8,293 nucleotides of DNA from Clostridia bacterium (GTDB lineage: Bacteria; Bacillota; Clostridia; Oscillospirales; CAG-272). The DNA is taken from assembly GCA_017960705.1 (NCBI GenBank), contig JAGCYR010000147.1, positions 1 through 8,293 on the forward strand, read 5' to 3'. Below the pieces are notes generated by a model. The model ran no database searches, was not told the origin of the DNA, and saw only the letters and a program-made list of their open reading frames with translations. Numbering within the stretch: the first letter of the stretch is position 1; every line of letters begins with the position of its first letter. Below are positions 5,717-8,293 of the stretch, piece by piece. The translations under genes were made by a program, and so were the position numbers.

Positions 5717-7087
5717 GTGGATCGGATCGGAGCCGCTATCGGGGGGATCGTCCCTCTCCTGCTGTTTGCGGGAGGTCTCTTTTTTCTTATCCGTCTGCGG
5801 GGGTTTTACCTTCTGCACCCGCTGCGTACCCTGCGGCTCGCCCTCGGGAAAGGCGATCGTCGCGCCGCCCTCTCCGCGCTCGCCGTGGCGCTCGGCGGGA
5901 CGCTCGGGGTCGGGAATATCACCGGGGTCGCCGCAGCGCTCTCCCTCGGAGGCGCGGGCGCCCTGTTCTGGACGTGGGTCTCGGCGCTCCTGTCGATGGG
6001 GCTGCACTTCGCGGAAACGGCGCTGGCGCTGGATACCGCAGACCCGCCGGGACTTCCCCGCTATCTCGGCGGCAGGATCACGAAGACCGTCTTCCCCTTC
6101 GCTCTCTTCGGGCTGTCGCTCACCCTCGGCGGGGGGCTCCAGAGCGCGGCGGTCTCCGAGGCGGCAAAGATCGCGTTCGGGGTCCCGGCGGTCCTCTCCG
6201 GACTTCTTCTCGCGATCCCGGTCGTCTTCGCGACGGCGGGCGGGTTCTCGCGCATCCGCGCCGTATCGAGCCGGGTGATCCCGTTCGTCACGCTGCTCTA
6301 CGCGTTCCTCTGTCTCGGGGTGATCGTCCGTTTCCGTTCGCGGCTGCCGGGCGTTCTCGGCTCGGTCTTCCGGGACGCGTTCTCGCTCCGCGCGGCGGCG
6401 GGGGGCGGGATCGGAGCGGTGATCCGGCGGGCGTCGGTCGGATTCCGTCGCGGGCTGCTCTCGAACGAAGGGGGCTGCGGGACGGCGTCGGTCGCCCACG
6501 CGGCGTCGGGCACGGGCGACCCCGCGAAACAGGGGGCGGCGGGGGTGATCGAGGTGGCGGTCGACACGCTGTTCCTCTGCACGCTGACCGGGCTCGCGAT
6601 CCTCTCTTCCGGGGCGTCCGGGGACGGGGTCGCGCCGGTGCTTTCGGCGTTCCGTTCGGTCTTCGGCCGCGGCGCCGATCTTTTGCTCCCGGCGGCGGTC
6701 TACCTCTTCGCCTTCGCGACGGCGGTCTCCTACTGCTTTTACGGGGAGACCGCGGTCGAAGCCCTCGGGGGAAACGGACGGATCTTCCCGTTCGTGTCGG
6801 CGGTTTTTCTGTTCTGCGGGGCGTTCCTGTCGCGCGGATTGCTCTTTTTCCTCTCCGATCTGTTTCTCGGGATCCTCGCCGTTCTGAACCTCGCTTCGCT
6901 TATAAAAAAGGCGGACAGAATATCGCATCTGTCCGCGGAACTGACGGTTGATTTCGGAAAAAAGCCGATCACGCCTCGGGGCGCTCGCCCGATTCGTACA
7001 CCCTTATCATCGAGAGCAACTGACCGCCCCCCGCCGAAAGACGGGCGATCCCGTCGGCGCACTCGCGCTCGGTCCCGGCAGGAGTGA
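5717..7087 (+). CDS. Divergent sodium:alanine symporter (AGCS)-family amino-acid carrier
   Basis: A 456-residue multi-pass membrane protein. AGCS features are clear: GTLGVGNITGVAAALSLGGA at 61-80, followed by a Trp-containing helix and FAE at 98-100; RRGLLSNEGGCGTASVAHAA at 244-263; KQGAAGVIEVAVDTLFLCTL at 271-290; and FAFATAVSYCFYGE at 331-344. About ten hydrophobic segments are visible (roughly 10-29, 52-75, 80-104, 124-142, 153-174, 186-205, 275-298, 320-342, 356-372, 376-396). The family imports small amino acids such as alanine or glycine with Na+. Differences from typical members are SNEGG instead of SNEAG and a shortened stretch after FAE. The core ends near residue 398; the remaining ~58 residues are Arg/Pro-rich and lie over the hom terminator and antisense to the hom 3' end. 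GTG at 5717 is chosen for its G-rich ribosome binding site (AAAGGGGGG, six-base spacing) and fit to the family N-terminus. Substrate unknown. Confidence 0.82.
   Translation: MDRIGAAIGGIVPLLLFAGGLFFLIRLRGFYLLHPLRTLRLALGKGDRRAALSALAVALGGTLGVGNITGVAAALSLGGAGALFWTWVSALLSMGLHFAETALALDTADPPGLPRYLGGRITKTVFPFALFGLSLTLGGGLQSAAVSEAAKIAFGVPAVLSGLLLAIPVVFATAGGFSRIRAVSSRVIPFVTLLYAFLCLGVIVRFRSRLPGVLGSVFRDAFSLRAAAGGGIGAVIRRASVGFRRGLLSNEGGCGTASVAHAASGTGDPAKQGAAGVIEVAVDTLFLCTLTGLAILSSGASGDGVAPVLSAFRSVFGRGADLLLPAAVYLFAFATAVSYCFYGETAVEALGGNGRIFPFVSAVFLFCGAFLSRGLLFFLSDLFLGILAVLNLASLIKKADRISHLSAELTVDFGKKPITPRGARPIRTPLSSRATDRPPPKDGRSRRRTRARSRQE
6904..6936 (-). terminator. Intrinsic terminator of hom
   Basis: On the minus strand an 8-base perfect stem GCGGACAG/CTGTCCGC (6936-6929 with 6918-6911) with a 10-base loop is followed by C and TTTTTT (6909-6904). 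It lies 32 bases after the hom stop codon, a textbook rho-independent terminator for hom. It is embedded in the 3' coding part of the convergent carrier gene. On the plus strand the stem is preceded by the A-run, not followed by T, so it does not terminate the carrier transcript. Confidence 0.88.
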
Positions 7088-8201
7088 TGAAAGCCACCTC
7101 TCCCTCGGCGCCCGAGAGGAAGGTCACGTCGCCGAACACCACGCGGACGGCGTTGCGTTCGATCCCCGAGAAGGCGAGATAGCGCGGGCAGACGAAGCTG
7201 TCGAACTCGGTCGGAAAATCCTCCCCCGCCGGCTCCCACGTCGGAACGGGGCTCGCGTCGGTCTTCGCGGTGATCAGGTCGGCGACGACGGCAGACGCCG
7301 TTGCTTTCGCTCCCGCGCCGCGGCCGTAGAACATCACGTCCCCGACGTAGTTGCCGGTGACCGAGATCGCGTTATACACCCCGTCGGCGTGCGCGAGAGG
7401 AGATTTGCCCGGAACGAAGAAGGGAGAGACCAGAACGAAGCATTCGCCCCCGCGTTTGATCGCCCGTCCGAGCAGTTTGACGGCGGCGCCCATCGAAGCC
7501 GCGGCGGAAACGTCGCTCTGCCGGATGGCGGTGATGCCCTCGGTATGGATCTTATCGGGCGGGATCAGCTTTCCGAACGCGGTCGCCGACAGGATCGAGA
7601 TCTTGCGGCAGGCGTCGGCGCCCTCGACGTCGGCGGAGGGATCGCGCTCGGCGTACCCCTTCTGCTGCGCCTCGGCAAGCGCGGTCTCGAAGCCCACGCC
7701 GCCGTCTCGCTTCCTGGTCAGAATGTAGTTGGTCGTGCCGTTCAGGATGCCCGAAATTTCGGTGATCTCGTTTTGGGAAAGGTCGCGGGAGAGAGGACCG
7801 ATCACGGGGATCCCGCCGCCGGTCGACGCTTCAAAGAGGTAGCGGCAGCCGTTCTCCTTCGCCAGCGCGAGCAGCTCCGCGCCGTGCTCCGAAACGAGCT
7901 GTTTATTGGAGGTGACGACGCTCTTGCCCGCCCCAAGCAGACGAACGGTATAATCGTAGGCGTGCTTCACCCCGCCGATGGTCTCCGCGACGATCGACAC
8001 CTCGGGATCGTTTGCGATCGGTGCGATATCGTGCACGATCAGGTCGCGGTAGGGGCTCTCCGGCATATCCCGAACGTCCAGACCGTATTTCAGATCGAGA
8101 TACTCGCCGCAAGCGGCGCGGATCTTCTCCCGGTTCTCGGCAAGCAGGTCGGCGGTCCCGCCGCCCACGACGCCGAGCCCCATGATCGCTATCTTCGCCA
8201 T
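6969..8201 (-). CDS. hom: Homoserine dehydrogenase
   Basis: A 410-residue NAD(P)H-dependent enzyme reducing L-aspartate 4-semialdehyde to L-homoserine, the branch point toward threonine and methionine. The N-terminal Rossmann fold starts IAIMGLGVVGGGTADLL with GLGVVGGG at 8-15; TSNK at 97-100 carries a conserved active-site Lys. The catalytic domain shows FEASTGGGIPVIGPL at 123-137, ILNGTTNYI at 152-160 and DPSADVEGADACRK at 187-200, with the Asp196/Lys200 pair expected for catalysis. The C-terminal ~70 residues (341-410) form a short, degenerate ACT-like segment; ACT domains in this family commonly mediate threonine feedback. The ATG at 8201 is chosen because the protein then starts at the Rossmann strand and AAGGTGG lies four bases upstream; the frame is open 27 codons further, through the promoter. 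It is apparently monocistronic, with its own promoter and terminator and no thrB or thrC alongside within this window. Confidence 0.96.
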   Translation of the reverse strand: MAKIAIMGLGVVGGGTADLLAENREKIRAACGEYLDLKYGLDVRDMPESPYRDLIVHDIAPIANDPEVSIVAETIGGVKHAYDYTVRLLGAGKSVVTSNKQLVSEHGAELLALAKENGCRYLFEASTGGGIPVIGPLSRDLSQNEITEISGILNGTTNYILTRKRDGGVGFETALAEAQQKGYAERDPSADVEGADACRKISILSATAFGKLIPPDKIHTEGITAIRQSDVSAAASMGAAVKLLGRAIKRGGECFVLVSPFFVPGKSPLAHADGVYNAISVTGNYVGDVMFYGRGAGAKATASAVVADLITAKTDASPVPTWEPAGEDFPTEFDSFVCPRYLAFSGIERNAVRVVFGDVTFLSGAEGEVAFITPAGTERECADGIARLSAGGGQLLSMIRVYESGERPEA

Positions 8202-8221
8202 CGGTCCACCTTCTTCGTCTC

Positions 8222-8235
8222 CCGGGTCGCCCCGG
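8222..8235 (-). promoter_or_regulatory. Small GNRA-loop hairpin in the hom leader
   Basis: Minus strand CCGGG-GCGA-CCCGG: a five-pair GC stem closed by a GNRA tetraloop, placed in the ~47-base leader between the predicted start of transcription and the ribosome binding site. No U-tract follows, so it is not a terminator, and the leader is too short for a T-box. It may stabilise the 5' end; a role in regulation is not shown. Confidence 0.4.
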
Positions 8236-8253
8236 TTGGTTTTTTCGGACAGT

Positions 8254-8282
8254 AGTATACCATATCCCGAGCGGAAAATCAA
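8254..8282 (-). promoter_or_regulatory. Sigma-A-type promoter of hom
   Basis: Minus strand: -35 TTGATT (8282-8277), a 17-base spacer, -10 TATACT (8259-8254) with extended TGG. The predicted start is near 8247. A five-base inverted repeat (AGCGG at 8270-8274 with CCGCT at 8283-8287) brackets the -35 box. Confidence 0.8.
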
Positions 8283-8293
8283 CCGCTGTTTTC

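Noticed and set aside
5513..6928. Minus-strand open frame extending the ligase N-terminus by about 470 residues
   Set aside because: The extension is low-complexity Arg/Glu/Pro sequence antisense to the carrier and crosses the consensus promoter. The ATG at 5512 has a good GGAGG and starts a normal-length ligase.
6948..8255. Plus-strand 435-residue open frame antisense to hom
   Set aside because: Composition is typical of a shadow of the hom reading frame in GC-rich DNA; no domain seen.
1..8293. CRISPR arrays, insertion sequences, phage or defence genes, tRNA or rRNA
   Set aside because: No repeat-spacer pattern, transposase or integrase motifs, attachment-site repeats, or structural RNA signatures were found by reading both strands.

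Overview
The window is a GC-rich bacterial chromosomal segment. The gene order rimP-nusA-ylxR-ylxQ-infB, a NusA lacking the C-terminal repeats of proteobacterial NusA, a type II (staphylococcal-type) pantothenate kinase, strong AGGAGG-like ribosome binding sites and near-consensus vegetative promoters all point to Bacillota. I infer an uncultured GC-rich clostridial lineage. No rRNA, tRNA, CRISPR array, insertion sequence or phage gene is visible, and the content is core housekeeping.

Layout from the right end, following transcription. (1) A homoserine dehydrogenase gene (8201-6969, minus) has its own promoter (8254-8282), a short structured leader and a clear intrinsic terminator (6936-6904). 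(2) Converging on it is a plus-strand gene for a divergent, shortened amino-acid carrier of the sodium:alanine symporter (AGCS) family (5717-7087). Its last ~60 codons run across the hom terminator and into hom. (3) Divergent from the carrier, a perfect TTGACA-17-TATAAT promoter (5585-5613) drives a minus-strand unit: a long-chain acyl-CoA synthetase-like AMP-forming ligase, a type II pantothenate kinase and a small protein of two CBS domains. These plausibly link CoA synthesis, CoA use in acyl activation and adenylate sensing. (4) A second strong promoter (2341-2369) starts the rimP-nusA-rnpM(ylxR)-ylxQ-infB operon, which leaves the window at the left edge after the first four codons of infB. 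Its genes serve 30S maturation, transcription elongation/termination, RNase P modulation, RNA binding and translation initiation.

The most interesting signals are non-coding. An intrinsic-terminator-like hairpin with a U6 tract lies between the rimP promoter and the rimP Shine-Dalgarno sequence, a layout suited to transcription attenuation, possibly autoregulation by NusA encoded downstream. At the 3' end of the carrier gene, the A-run that serves as the U-tract of the hom terminator on the other strand also forms an in-phase A-AAA-AAG slippery heptamer followed by a stem-loop. Two abutting hairpins sit immediately before the infB ribosome binding site. I found no convincing new multigene system; the window is mostly ordinary core genome with some unusual regulatory architecture.
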